Below are positions 14,108 through 22,696 of a stretch of DNA of 62,264 nucleotides, piece after piece (position 1 is the stretch's first letter; every line of letters begins with the position of its first letter). Origin of the DNA: an uncultured bacterium (GTDB taxonomy: Bacteria; Verrucomicrobiota; Kiritimatiellia; RFP12; UBA1067); the NCBI GenBank assembly GCA_902799385.1, contig CADCAK010000008.1, forward strand, positions 1 through 62,264, read 5' to 3'. Made by a program: the position numbers and the translations under genes. The notes under the pieces are model-generated. The model was not told the DNA's origin, ran no database searches, and saw only the letters and a program-made list of their open reading frames with translations.

Positions 14108-16186
14108 TCAGAACCCTCCCATGATAGCGTTGTACCAGCCGCCGCCGGAATGCGTGCGCGGCACTTCTGCACCGCCGTTCAGGCGTATCAGGTCGCACAT
14201 GACGTCGAACGCCGCGTCGAGCACCACGTCGTCCTTCGAGCGCTCGTTGCGCTTGCGGCGGCGCGGCTTGTCGTCGTCCTCGTCGTCGCCGTCGGAGTCG
14301 GCGAGCTCCCTGAGCTCGCGGTCGGCGGCCATCTGGGCCTTCCTCGTCTCGCGTTCAAGTGAAACTTCCACGCGCTCGCCCATCTCCTTCATGGCATTGA
14401 CGTTCGCAAGGTGCCTCTGGTAGCGCTCGTCGGCGGCGAGCCGCCCCTCGGCGAGCCTGCGAAGCTCCGGGACGTATTCGTTCATGTTCCAGCAGCGCGC
14501 GTAGTCGGCCGAAAGTATGCGGCTGAACGGCAGGGCGTTGGGCAGCTTGTCCTCGCCTATGTCGAGCGAGTCGAGGAGCGACGGAAGCCGTATGTCGGAC
14601 TCGACGCCTTCAAGCTGCGTCGAGCGCCCGTCCACGCGGTAGAACCTCGCGGTCGTAATCTTCATCGACCCGTACTGCGCGGGCCCCATGCCGAGCACCG
14701 TCTGCACCGTCCCCTTGCCGTGCGTCTTACCGTCGCCGAGAATCACGGCGCGCCCGACGTCATGAAGATGCCCCGCGACGATCTCCGACGCCGACGCGCT
14801 CGCGCGGTCGGTAAGCACCACCATCGGCCTGCGGAACGCAACGGGGTTGCCGTAGGGAATCGGAAGGCACCCGAGGTTGCGCACGTCCTTGATCTGCACC
14901 ACCGGGCCGCCAGGGACGAAAAGCGCCGAGAGAAGCACCGCCTCCCTCAGCGAACCGCCGCCGTTGCCGCGAAGGTCAAGGACGAGCCCGCCGACGTCCT
15001 CGGCGTTGAACTCGGCGAGTAACCTGGCGACGTCCATCGCACAGCTGCGGTAACCGGGGTCGCGGGGGCGCTTGTCCATCGTGCCATAGAATCCCGGAAG
15101 GTAGACATAGCCCACCTTGTTCGTGAAGCCGCCCAAGGAAACCGTCTCGACGCGCCCGGTCGCGGCCTGGTCCTCGAGCTTTATCTCGTCGCGAACAAGC
15201 TCGATCTGCCTCTTCGTGGCGCCGGACGTGTCGGAGCGGGGGACGATCTCAAGCGTGACGCGCGTGCCCTTCGGCCCGCGTATCTTCTTTATGGACTTCT
15301 TTATCGGCTTCCACATGATGTCTTCCATCTCTCCGTCCTGCTGGCGGACGCCGACGATCCTGTCGCCTTCCTTTATCCGCCCGTCGCGGTCGATCGGCCC
15401 GCCCGCCATAATCTCCGCGATCTTGAGGGCCCCCTCGTCCATGTGCAGGACCGCGCCGACGCCGCAGAGCGAAAGACTCATCTCCATGTCGAAGTCCTCC
15501 TTGGACGCGGGCGACATGTAGTCGGAGTGCGGGTCGTACGCCCTCGCGACCGCCGAGAGGTAGTGCTGGAGCACCGCCTCCTCGTCGGGCTCGGTGAGGA
15601 CGGCGTAGTACTGGCGGTACTTCTTCACGAGGCTTCCGGCGGCATCGACCTTGTTCGTGGACTTGTCGAGCTCCGCGCCGAGTATCTGGACGAGCGCCTC
15701 GTTCTTGAGCCGCCTGCGCCAGTGGTCCTCCGCCTCTTCCTTCGTCTCGGGCCATGGCGCGTCCTTGCGCTTTATGCGGTACGTCTCGTCGGCCGAGAAG
15801 TCCCACTCCACCGTCGCGAGGAAGTTTGTGATGAACTCCATGCGCTCGGCGAGGCGGCGGCAGTAAAGGTTGTGGACGGCGAAGCCGAACGACGGATCGC
15901 CCGCGTGTAGCTCGTCGTCGAGCGACTTCTCGCGCTTCGCGAGCTCGTCCACGTCGGACTTCAGGAACACGGAGTGGTCGAAGTCGTAGAAAGTCACCAG
16001 GTTCGTCCACGCCTTCTGGGAGATGTCGTCGTCGAGCCTCTTCTGCAGGACGTGGTATTTCGGCAACATGTCGCCCACCCGGCGGGCGACCTTCCCGTAG
16101 TAGTCCTGCGGCTGTACCTCTTCGGAAATCGCGCAGCAGGGCACGGCCAGGGCCAGCGCAAGCGCGTATTGGACGGTTCTCTTCAT
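14108..16186 (-). CDS. prc: Tail-specific (S41) periplasmic protease Prc/Tsp
   Basis: A 692-residue carboxy-terminal processing protease acting in the periplasm on proteins with non-polar tails. The ATG at 16186 overlaps the NERD gene stop by ATGA and gives a signal peptide (MKRTVQYALALALAVPCCA). It has the long Prc-type N-terminal region with FYDFDHSVFLKSDVDEL (about residues 64-80), a PDZ domain around 215-310 (GVGAVLHMDEGALKIAEI...GDRIVGV), and the S41 core with the nucleophile in RASASASEIVAG and the catalytic Lys in GKTHGKGTVQ. A charged C-terminal region follows. Confidence 0.92.
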   Translation of the reverse strand: MKRTVQYALALALAVPCCAISEEVQPQDYYGKVARRVGDMLPKYHVLQKRLDDDISQKAWTNLVTFYDFDHSVFLKSDVDELAKREKSLDDELHAGDPSFGFAVHNLYCRRLAERMEFITNFLATVEWDFSADETYRIKRKDAPWPETKEEAEDHWRRRLKNEALVQILGAELDKSTNKVDAAGSLVKKYRQYYAVLTEPDEEAVLQHYLSAVARAYDPHSDYMSPASKEDFDMEMSLSLCGVGAVLHMDEGALKIAEIMAGGPIDRDGRIKEGDRIVGVRQQDGEMEDIMWKPIKKSIKKIRGPKGTRVTLEIVPRSDTSGATKRQIELVRDEIKLEDQAATGRVETVSLGGFTNKVGYVYLPGFYGTMDKRPRDPGYRSCAMDVARLLAEFNAEDVGGLVLDLRGNGGGSLREAVLLSALFVPGGPVVQIKDVRNLGCLPIPYGNPVAFRRPMVVLTDRASASASEIVAGHLHDVGRAVILGDGKTHGKGTVQTVLGMGPAQYGSMKITTARFYRVDGRSTQLEGVESDIRLPSLLDSLDIGEDKLPNALPFSRILSADYARCWNMNEYVPELRRLAEGRLAADERYQRHLANVNAMKEMGERVEVSLERETRKAQMAADRELRELADSDGDDEDDDKPRRRKRNERSKDDVVLDAAFDVMCDLIRLNGGAEVPRTHSGGGWYNAIMGGF

Positions 16187-16866
16187 GAATTGCTCTCCAT
16201 TAGCGCGACGAGGCGCTCCAGTTCCGCAGGGGGTAGCACCACCCGCTCCGTGGCAAAGCCCCTCTCGAGCTCGCACGAGTTCATCACGACAGCCCCCTGC
16301 ACCTCGGCAATGTGCTGCCTAAAAGTGTCCGACGCGAAGGCGAGGACGGGCGTCACCGCGCCGTTCCATCCGGCGGCGGCGAGCGCCGCCTTGACGAGCT
16401 GCGCCTCCCTGCGCGTCTGGGCAAGAGGGTCGCGGTCGGGAAGCTGCCCGTCGAGCAGGATGTGCCCGTCCTCGACCGTCACCTTGCCGCGCCAGTACTT
16501 CGTCTCGACAGCGAACACGCCCGCAGGGCCAGCCACGACGTGATCGACGTGCTTGCCGCCCGCGACGAAGTCGTTGAACACGTGGTATGCGTCGGGCAGG
16601 TTCGTCAGGATGCTGGAAACGCGCTCCTCGCCGCGCGCGCCCTTGAAGAACCGCTCGGCGTGGCGAAGCCCCTTCGAAAGGCTCCAGCACGAATACACCA
16701 TCGCCGCCGCAAGCAGCGAAAGCCCCCACGCCACGCCGGAGAACAGCGTGGCGGCGACGGCGAACCCGGCGACGAACACGCCGAGGAACAGGGGCCAGAG
16801 CCCCGTCACCATGCCCTTTACGCGAGCCCACTCCCCGGCTACGCCATGAACCTTAGCCATTTTCAA
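16183..16866 (-). CDS. Membrane-anchored NERD-domain (nuclease-related) protein
   Basis: A 227-residue protein with two membrane segments (about residues 21-64) followed by a NERD domain: GARGEERVSSILTNLPDAYH, HVDHVVAGPAGVFAVETKYW and a C-terminal VVLPPAELERL. The D...ExK pattern (DHVV ... VETKYW) is the restriction-endonuclease-like core, so DNA or RNA cleavage is possible; most NERD proteins are uncharacterised. Starts at 16866 or at Met3 (16860); both overlap the dxs stop. Its own stop overlaps the prc start by ATGA. Confidence 0.8.
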   Translation of the reverse strand: MKMAKVHGVAGEWARVKGMVTGLWPLFLGVFVAGFAVAATLFSGVAWGLSLLAAAMVYSCWSLSKGLRHAERFFKGARGEERVSSILTNLPDAYHVFNDFVAGGKHVDHVVAGPAGVFAVETKYWRGKVTVEDGHILLDGQLPDRDPLAQTRREAQLVKAALAAAGWNGAVTPVLAFASDTFRQHIAEVQGAVVMNSCELERGFATERVVLPPAELERLVALMESNS

Positions 16867-18634
16867 GAACCTCCGCTATCGAATCTACGTCAAGGCCGTA
16901 CTTCCTCTCGAGCTCCGCCTGCGTTCCGTGCGGGATGAACTCGTCGGGCCACCCGAACTTCACGTCGGCACCTATCGCCTCGCCAAGCCCGCCTGCGACC
17001 GCCCCGTTCTCAAGGCTCGCGATCTTCATCCCTGCGGCGCGCTGCCTGGCAAGGAGCTCGCGGTCGAACGGCTTCAAGTAGCGGGCGTGCACCGCGATTC
17101 CGCCGACGCGGGAGGCGACCTCGCACGCCTTCCCGTACCAGTCGCCCGTCGCCCAGATCGCAATGCGAGTGCGAGGTGCCTGCGCGCCTTCGGCGCTAGT
17201 GCCTGCGCTCGGCGATGCCGAGCTGGTGCCTAGTGCTTGGTGTGTTGGGACTTTGCCGCGGGGATAGCGAATCACGGTTGGGCCGTTGCGGCCGAGGGCC
17301 TCCTTCAGCAGCGCCTTCAAGTCGTCCGCGTCCTTCGGCTGGCATATGGTCACGTTCGGCAGGCACCGCAGCATCGCAATGTCGTAGAGCCCCTGGTGCG
17401 TCACGCCGTCCGCGCCGACGACTCCTGCGCGGTCGACGCAGAAGACGACTGGCAAGTTGGAGATTGCGACATCGTGCATGACCTGGTCTACCGCCCTCTG
17501 GAGAAACGTCGAGTAGACGGCGACGACCGGGCGCATCCCGCCTGCGGCAAGTCCGCCCGCGAACGCGACCATGTGCCCCTCGGCGATGCCGACGTCGAAG
17601 AAGCGGCCGGGGAACCGCTTGGCGAAGCCCGTCAGCCCCGTTCCGTCGCGCATCGCCGCAGTAAGCGCGATGACGCGCCCGTCGCCCTCGGCAATCTCGC
17701 ACAACGCCTCGCCAAAGACATCACTCCACCCCGGCGCGGGCGGCGCCTTCTGCCCGTCCGACGGGAGCGCAAGATCGACCGTCCCCGCCGTCGAAGGCCA
17801 GCTGAACGGCCCGACGCCGTGCCATGCCGTCGGGTCCTTCTCGGCGGGGCCGTAGCCATGGCCCTTCTTCGTGACGACGTGCAGAAGGACGGGACGAACC
17901 TCCTCCTTTGCGGCGGTGAGCGCCGAGACGACCGCGCCGAGGTCGTGGCCGTCCACCGGGCCAAGGTAGTGGAAGCCGAACTCCTCAAACCAGACGTTTC
18001 GGAGCATCATCGTCTTCAGCCGGTTCTTCACCCAGTGGACCAGACCGTAGAGGAACGACAACCTGAGCGCGCGGCCGACCCTCTTCGCGACGTTCTTCGC
18101 GCGGTTGTAGCGAATGCCCGACGTAAGGCGGCCAAGAAACTTCGCGATGCTCCCCGCCGGCTTCGCTATCGACATGTCGTTGTCGTTGAGGACTACGATC
18201 AGCCGCTTTGTCGCCGCCGCGCAGTTGTTGAGCGCCTCAAAGCTCGTGCCGTTTGCAAACGACGCGTCGCCTATGACGGCGACGACATGCTCCTTGCCCC
18301 CGCGCCTGTCGCGCGCGGCGGCAAGCCCCTCGGCGACGGAAAGCGCGACGCCCGCATGCCCCGCGACGGCGGCATCGGCCTTCGACTCGGCGGGGTTGGG
18401 AAAGCCGGATACGCCGCCCATCTTGCGGAGCGTCCCGAACTCGTCCGCGCGCCCGGTGAGAATCTTCCACGCATACGCCTGGTGGCCGACATCCCACACG
18501 ATGCGGTCGGTCTCGGGATCGAAGACTTCGGCAAGCGCCATCGCTATCTCGACCGCGCCGAGCGACGACGCGAGATGGCCGCCGTTCTTCGAAACGGTCT
18601 CGAGAATCATGTGCCTCAGTTCGATCGGCTTCAC
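16853..18634 (-). CDS. dxs: 1-deoxy-D-xylulose-5-phosphate synthase-like transketolase, with repeat insertion
   Basis: A 593-residue TPP enzyme of the DXS family (pyruvate + glyceraldehyde-3-phosphate to DXP, entry to the MEP isoprenoid pathway). The GTG start at 18634 overlaps the upstream stop (GTGA). It opens close to ILETVSKNGGHLASSLGAVE, so about 35-40 N-terminal residues of typical DXS are missing. VWDVGHQAYAWKILTGR, FHYLGPVDGHD and VVFCVDRAGVVGADG are DXS-like. The TPP motif reads GDASF...LNN instead of GDG, and VGIAEGHMVAF replaces AEQH. Residues encoded by 17175-17242 are a foreign linker (THQALGTSSASPSAGTSAEG) from a dispersed repeat. Confidence 0.85.
   Translation of the reverse strand: MKPIELRHMILETVSKNGGHLASSLGAVEIAMALAEVFDPETDRIVWDVGHQAYAWKILTGRADEFGTLRKMGGVSGFPNPAESKADAAVAGHAGVALSVAEGLAAARDRRGGKEHVVAVIGDASFANGTSFEALNNCAAATKRLIVVLNDNDMSIAKPAGSIAKFLGRLTSGIRYNRAKNVAKRVGRALRLSFLYGLVHWVKNRLKTMMLRNVWFEEFGFHYLGPVDGHDLGAVVSALTAAKEEVRPVLLHVVTKKGHGYGPAEKDPTAWHGVGPFSWPSTAGTVDLALPSDGQKAPPAPGWSDVFGEALCEIAEGDGRVIALTAAMRDGTGLTGFAKRFPGRFFDVGIAEGHMVAFAGGLAAGGMRPVVAVYSTFLQRAVDQVMHDVAISNLPVVFCVDRAGVVGADGVTHQGLYDIAMLRCLPNVTICQPKDADDLKALLKEALGRNGPTVIRYPRGKVPTHQALGTSSASPSAGTSAEGAQAPRTRIAIWATGDWYGKACEVASRVGGIAVHARYLKPFDRELLARQRAAGMKIASLENGAVAGGLGEAIGADVKFGWPDEFIPHGTQAELERKYGLDVDSIAEVLENG
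17175..17242 (+). repeat. 68-bp hairpin repeat inserted in-frame in dxs (copy A)
   Basis: Starts GGTGCCTGCGCGCC and ends GGTGCCTAGTGCTTGGTG, with an inner hairpin GCTCGGC-GAT-GCCGAGC. About 88% identical (8 differences by eye) to the reverse complement of 22046-22113. It lies on the strand opposite to the coding strand and falls in the linker between the pyrimidine and C-terminal domains, without breaking the frame. Confidence 0.85.
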
Positions 18635-20118
18635 TGATTGGCGTTCTTTCGCTTGAGGACGAGGAGCGTCGTCGCGTTCTGGCCGAAGGCGTCTTCCTTC
18701 AGCACAAGGTCGTAGTCCTTCTTGAGAAGGCTCCAGTATTCGATCTGCCTCTCGACCGGCACTTCGTCGCAGCGAGGCGGGTCTATGGCGAACGAGTAGC
18801 CCGAAAGCGCGGCGATCCTGCACGGCGCGGACGAGAGGAGCCTGCGCCATTCCCCGTCGGAGAGCATGCTGAACGGCCCCATTTCAAGCCCCTCGGGGAC
18901 CTTGCGCCCGGTCTCAATGGCGAGATAGAGGTCCTGGGTCAGCAGCATGTCGCCGTTCGGGTCCTCCTCCTCAATGGCGCGCGCAACGTCCCGCAACTGC
19001 GCTAGCTCGCAGCGGTCCTTCTTGACGGTCCAGAACCTGTCCTGACCGTTCGTGGTCCACTTCTCGAGAAGCGGCGAGCCGAACGACGCCGCCCATGCGA
19101 GGCCAAGCGCAAGCAGGAGCCCGCACGAGGGCACGGACGCCGGACGGCCGAAGAAGAGTACGACCGCAAACACGGCCAGCAGCCCCATAACCGGGACCTG
19201 GTAGTCCTCGTAGGGGAACGGCGCAAACATCTGGACGGCAAAGACCGCAAGGAAGCTCGCGAACGCAAGCCTCGCCACCAAAAGCGCATCGGTCCCGCCG
19301 CCCGCTTCGCGGCGGTGCGCAAAGCCAAGCCCGAACAGGACGAATACCGGGAGATACCACCTTACGAGTCGCGACACCGACCCGATGGTGAAGACCGGGT
19401 CGAAGCCGCCGCGGGCGGCATGGTAGGACTGCGCGGCGACGAGACCGGCGCGCGCCGCCGGATCACAGAGGAAGAAACCGTATATGACCGCGAGGCCGAG
19501 CGCCCCGCCTAGGCCGAACCATACGAACGACCGGCCCCAGGTGCGAATCGACAGGAGCAGGCCGAAGCCGACGACCGCGAGGATTGCGCCAAGGCTGATG
19601 CGTGTGCCGCAGGCGAGCGCAAGCGCAAGACCCGACGCAAACGCGAAGACGGCCCCGCGAAAGGACGGCAGACGGGCGAAGGACAAGAGGAAGAAGCCGA
19701 TTGCCACGAAGAGCGACGCAAGCGCGTATGTCTTGGGAATCGCGAGGTAGTATAGGTGGTAGAGGTTCGAGCCGAGCAGCAGGAACACGGCTATCGCGGC
19801 TGGCGCGCGGCGGCCTGGCGCGACGAGACGCGCGGCGAGGGCGCAGAAGAACGCAATGCCGAGGGCGCCGATGGCCATGGTGAGGACTCGCGCGCCGAGA
19901 ATGCCGAACGAGTTCCACACCGACGCGAACGCCGCATAGACGACTGGCATCACGGGAGCCTGCGTATAGAAGAAGTCCCGGTAGGGCGTCTTGCCCTCCG
20001 ACACAAGGCGTGCGGCATAGAGGTACCACCCCTCGTCCTGATTGAGGGCCCCGAGCCACACGGCCGCAAACGCAAGCACGACGAACCCGAAGGCCGCCAA
20101 GAACCAATATCGCTTCAT
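18631..20118 (-). CDS. GT-C type membrane glycosyltransferase (family 39/83-like)
   Basis: A 495-residue polytopic membrane protein with about ten hydrophobic helices. LNQDEGWYLYAARLVSEGKT followed by PYRDFFYTQAPVMPVVYA (about residues 25-62) is the first extracytoplasmic loop of GT-C transferases that use polyprenyl-phosphate sugars; the Asp-Glu pair in NQDEG matches the catalytic DD/DE. A soluble C-terminal part follows. The family glycosylates lipids or proteins at the outer face of the membrane. The extended -10 box at 20127-20135 ends 8 bp before the ATG, so the mRNA may be leaderless. First gene of a run ending at dapF. Confidence 0.75.
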   Translation of the reverse strand: MKRYWFLAAFGFVVLAFAAVWLGALNQDEGWYLYAARLVSEGKTPYRDFFYTQAPVMPVVYAAFASVWNSFGILGARVLTMAIGALGIAFFCALAARLVAPGRRAPAAIAVFLLLGSNLYHLYYLAIPKTYALASLFVAIGFFLLSFARLPSFRGAVFAFASGLALALACGTRISLGAILAVVGFGLLLSIRTWGRSFVWFGLGGALGLAVIYGFFLCDPAARAGLVAAQSYHAARGGFDPVFTIGSVSRLVRWYLPVFVLFGLGFAHRREAGGGTDALLVARLAFASFLAVFAVQMFAPFPYEDYQVPVMGLLAVFAVVLFFGRPASVPSCGLLLALGLAWAASFGSPLLEKWTTNGQDRFWTVKKDRCELAQLRDVARAIEEEDPNGDMLLTQDLYLAIETGRKVPEGLEMGPFSMLSDGEWRRLLSSAPCRIAALSGYSFAIDPPRCDEVPVERQIEYWSLLKKDYDLVLKEDAFGQNATTLLVLKRKNANQ

Positions 20119-20126
20119 TGGATGAT

Positions 20127-20135
20127 ATTATAGCA
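20127..20135 (-). promoter_or_regulatory. Extended -10 box TGCTATAAT
   Basis: Perfect TGnTATAAT with the hexamer 8 bp before the glycosyltransferase ATG; predicted leader 0-2 nt. Confidence 0.6.
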
Positions 20136-20188
20136 AATCAGCGCCCCCGACGCGAGCGGAAACGTCTGCAAACCGGACATCGACGGGA

Positions 20189-21568
20189 TCACTTGCCCAA
20201 AATGCCGAAAAACCCCTTCCTGTCGGAGAGCTTTACGTATTTGCGCGGTTTGTAGATCGGCTTGTACGCAGGACGGATGATCGGGCCTTCGTTCACGAGC
20301 TCCTCCATCCTGTGTGCGCACCAGCTCACGCAGCGGGCGACGGCAAATATGGGCGTGTAGAGGTCCTTCGGTATGTTGAGCATGTCGTAGACGAGCCCCG
20401 AATAGAGGTCGACGTTCGCGCAAATGTCCTCGGCGCGGGGATGGCGCGACTTGATTATCGCCGGGCCAAGCTCCTCGACCGACTCGAAAAGCCTCATGTC
20501 CGCAGTGCGCCCGGACTCCTTCGCAAGCGCCCGCGCCTTTTCCTTGAGAAGCTGCGCGCGCGGGTCGGAGATTGTGTAGACGGCATGGCCGAGGCCGTAG
20601 ATGAGCCCCGTTCCGTCGCCGGCCTTCTTGTCCGCGATGCGCTCGAGGTATCGTGCGACGCTCTCCGGCCTCGTCCAGTCCTTGACGTTCGCCTTTATCT
20701 CGTCCATCTGGCGCATCACGCGCAGGTTCGCGCCGCCGTGGCGCGAGCCCTTAAGCGAGAGTATCGACGCCGCGACGGACGAGTATATGTCGGAATGGGA
20801 AGACGTGACGACGTGCGTGGTGAAAGACGAGTTGTTGCCGCCGCCGTGCTCGGCGTGGAGGATGAGCGCGAGGTCGAGCGTCTCGGCCTCGAGCTTCGTG
20901 TACTTCCCGTCCTCGCGCATCAGCATCAGCAGCGTTTCGGCCGTGGACTTCGCCGGATCGGGGTTTCTAATCATGAGCGACCCGCCGTCGTGGTAGTGGG
21001 CCTTCGCCTGGTAGGCGTAGGCGACAATCGTCGGGATCGAGCCGATGAGGTCCATCGACTGCTCGAGGCACTTGTCCAGCGAAAGGTCGTCCGGCGTCCC
21101 GTCGGGGTCGTAGGCGTAGGCAAAGAGGACGGCGCGGGCGAGCGCGTTCATGATGTCCTTCGACGGATGCTTCATGATGGCGTTTTCCTTGAACCCGTCG
21201 GAGAGCTTCCTGTACTCGCCTATGCGGCGCTTCCAGTCAACGAGCTGACGCGCGGTCGGAAGCTCGCCGAAGAGCAGTAGGTACGCCGTCTCCTCGTACC
21301 CGAAGCGGTGCTCGCGCTTGTCGGCCTGGACAATGTCCTTGACGTTGATGCCGCGATAGTACAGCTCGCCGGGGATGGCCCTGCGCTCGCCTTCGTCCAT
21401 GACATAGCCGTGGACGTTGCCTATGGTCGTGAGTCCGACAAGCACGCCCGAGCCGTTGTCGTTCCTGAGCCCGCGCTTTACGCCGTACTTCGCATAGAGC
21501 GCTGGGTCGATATAGTCGGCCGCGCGCGCCTTCTCGGCATGTTTCCTAAGCCACTTCCTGTCTATCAT
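20189..21568 (-). CDS. gltA: Citrate synthase
   Basis: A 459-residue citrate synthase (oxaloacetate + acetyl-CoA to citrate), cytoplasmic. The ATG at 21568 is preferred over a longer start at 21595 because CAGGGAG sits six bases before it. The catalytic residues appear in LILHAEHGGGNNSSF, RHGGANLRVMRQMDEI, GLGHAVYTISDPRA and CANVDLYSG (the Asp). The length and the KHPSKDIMNALARAV block fit the longer citrate/2-methylcitrate synthase subgroup found in anaerobes, so some 2-methylcitrate activity is possible. Monocistronic, promoter at 21615-21623. Confidence 0.92.
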   Translation of the reverse strand: MIDRKWLRKHAEKARAADYIDPALYAKYGVKRGLRNDNGSGVLVGLTTIGNVHGYVMDEGERRAIPGELYYRGINVKDIVQADKREHRFGYEETAYLLLFGELPTARQLVDWKRRIGEYRKLSDGFKENAIMKHPSKDIMNALARAVLFAYAYDPDGTPDDLSLDKCLEQSMDLIGSIPTIVAYAYQAKAHYHDGGSLMIRNPDPAKSTAETLLMLMREDGKYTKLEAETLDLALILHAEHGGGNNSSFTTHVVTSSHSDIYSSVAASILSLKGSRHGGANLRVMRQMDEIKANVKDWTRPESVARYLERIADKKAGDGTGLIYGLGHAVYTISDPRAQLLKEKARALAKESGRTADMRLFESVEELGPAIIKSRHPRAEDICANVDLYSGLVYDMLNIPKDLYTPIFAVARCVSWCAHRMEELVNEGPIIRPAYKPIYKPRKYVKLSDRKGFFGILGK

Positions 21569-21614
21569 TCCACTCCCTGTCTGCCATTTGGCCATTTCGC
21601 CGTATGAAGGGGAA

Positions 21615-21623
21615 ATTATACCA
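21615..21623 (-). promoter_or_regulatory. Extended -10 box TGGTATAAT of citrate synthase
   Basis: Perfect TGGTATAAT on the minus strand about 46 bp before the chosen citrate synthase start, directly after the end of the anti-sigma-like gene. Confidence 0.6.
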
Positions 21624-21636
21624 TAAATCTACGTGG

Positions 21637-22218
21637 TCATGTCGGCCGACCCCCTGCCGACAACGCCTCGGCAAGGACTTTTGCGGCGTATTCGCCACGC
21701 GCCTTGAGCTCGTCGTCGGTAAGCGGACTCAGGCCCCTGGAGCGGAGATAGCGCACTGCGCGGCGGTAGGCGATGCGCATGCGATCGTCGCACGACGCAC
21801 GGAGCGCTGCGGCGTTCTGCCGGGTCACAAAATCGTTGGACCAGCTGCCGTCGGCGCGCTGCGAGGCGACGATTGACTCAAGCGCCTCCCCGGTGGACGC
21901 GTATGCGACGGTATAGGCCTTCGCGCCCGCGTACGGCTCGCGCGGCGCATCTGCCGCGTCCTGCATAAAGATCGAAAGTCCGAGCGCAACTGCAAGCGAT
22001 GCCGCTACGAGATAGCCGACGCGCCGGAAGATTGTCCTTGCACGGCACCAAGCACCAGGCACCAGCCCGGCTTTGCCGGGCGCAAGCACCAGCGCCGCAG
22101 GCGCGCAGGCACCAACTCGTGCCGACGGCTCGACTTCGCGGGCGGACCTAAGCCGCGCGACGACGTCGCGGTACTCCGGCCCAAGCCCGTCGAGCGTGCC
22201 CTCAAGATCTGCGTTCAT
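21637..22218 (-). CDS. Anti-sigma-factor-like membrane protein with repeat insertion
   Basis: A 193-residue single-pass membrane protein whose start overlaps the ECF sigma factor gene by 17 bp, the usual position of an anti-sigma factor. Cytoplasmic residues 1-33 are followed by a segment encoded by the dispersed repeat at 22046-22113 (ACAPAALVLAPGKAGLVPG), then a membrane helix (GYLVAASLAVALGLSIFM, about 67-84). The outer domain contains SQRADGSWSNDFVTRQNAAAL, like a QxxDGSW repeat of prenyltransferase/terpene-cyclase-type toroids. No zinc-binding HxxxCxxC is present, so the anti-sigma role rests on context. Confidence 0.55.
   Translation of the reverse strand: MNADLEGTLDGLGPEYRDVVARLRSAREVEPSARVGACAPAALVLAPGKAGLVPGAWCRARTIFRRVGYLVAASLAVALGLSIFMQDAADAPREPYAGAKAYTVAYASTGEALESIVASQRADGSWSNDFVTRQNAAALRASCDDRMRIAYRRAVRYLRSRGLSPLTDDELKARGEYAAKVLAEALSAGGRPT
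22046..22113 (-). repeat. 68-bp hairpin repeat inserted in-frame in the anti-sigma-like gene (copy B)
   Basis: The reverse complement begins GGTGCCTGCGCGCC and ends GGTGCCTGGTGCTTGGTG. The inner hairpin is GCCCGGC-AAA-GCCGGGC, where copy A has GCTCGGC-GAT-GCCGAGC: the T-to-C and A-to-G changes pair with each other. Here the element lies in the same sense as the gene, opposite to copy A. Confidence 0.85.
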
Positions 22219-22696
22219 CGAAAACCTCCTTCAGCTTCTTAAGCGCGTTCGACATGCGCGACTTTACCGTTCCCACCGGAATCCCGAGGATCTCCGCGAT
22301 CTCCGCATACGGAAGGTCCTGAAAGACCCCGAGCTCCACCACTTCCCGGTGCGGTTCGGAGAGCTGCGAAATCGCCCAGCGGACGTCTTCCCTCGCGTCG
22401 GCGCTGCCGACCGACGGCTCGGCGGCCGTCGCAGCCCACTTGCCCCAGGACTTCTCCCGTCCTTCGCGCCTTGTCTGCCGCCGCAGTGCGTCTATGCGGA
22501 CCTGGCGCGCCATCAGGAAGAGGAAAGTCGAGAGCTTCGCCGTAGGCTTGTATTCCCTGCGGTACTTCCACAGCCGCAGATACGTCTCCTGGACCAAGTC
22601 CTCGCCTTCGGAATGTTGAACGCCCTGGCGCCAGAAGAAGTTCAGAAGATTCTTCTCGAACTTTTGCGCCTCGGCGAGCAGTTCCTCATCCGACAT
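22202..22696 (-). CDS. ECF-type RNA polymerase sigma factor
   Basis: A 164-residue group IV sigma factor. Region 2 spans about residues 20-75 (GEDLVQETYLRLWKYRREY then STFLFLMARQVRIDALRR). Region 4 spans about 105-160 (PHREVVELGVFQDLPYAEIA, EILGIPVGTVKSRMSNAL) with a helix-turn-helix for -35 recognition. It overlaps the CvpA-like gene by 11 bp and the anti-sigma-like gene by 17 bp, so the three are co-translated. Its target promoters cannot be read from this window; the extended -10 promoters here look sigma70-dependent instead. Confidence 0.92.
   Translation of the reverse strand: MSDEELLAEAQKFEKNLLNFFWRQGVQHSEGEDLVQETYLRLWKYRREYKPTAKLSTFLFLMARQVRIDALRRQTRREGREKSWGKWAATAAEPSVGSADAREDVRWAISQLSEPHREVVELGVFQDLPYAEIAEILGIPVGTVKSRMSNALKKLKEVFDERRS

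Noticed and set aside
14108..14362. Acidic/basic low-complexity C-terminus of Prc as a frameshift
   Set aside because: The DGDDEDDDKPRRRKR stretch stays in frame with the following conserved tail and the dapF start follows normally.
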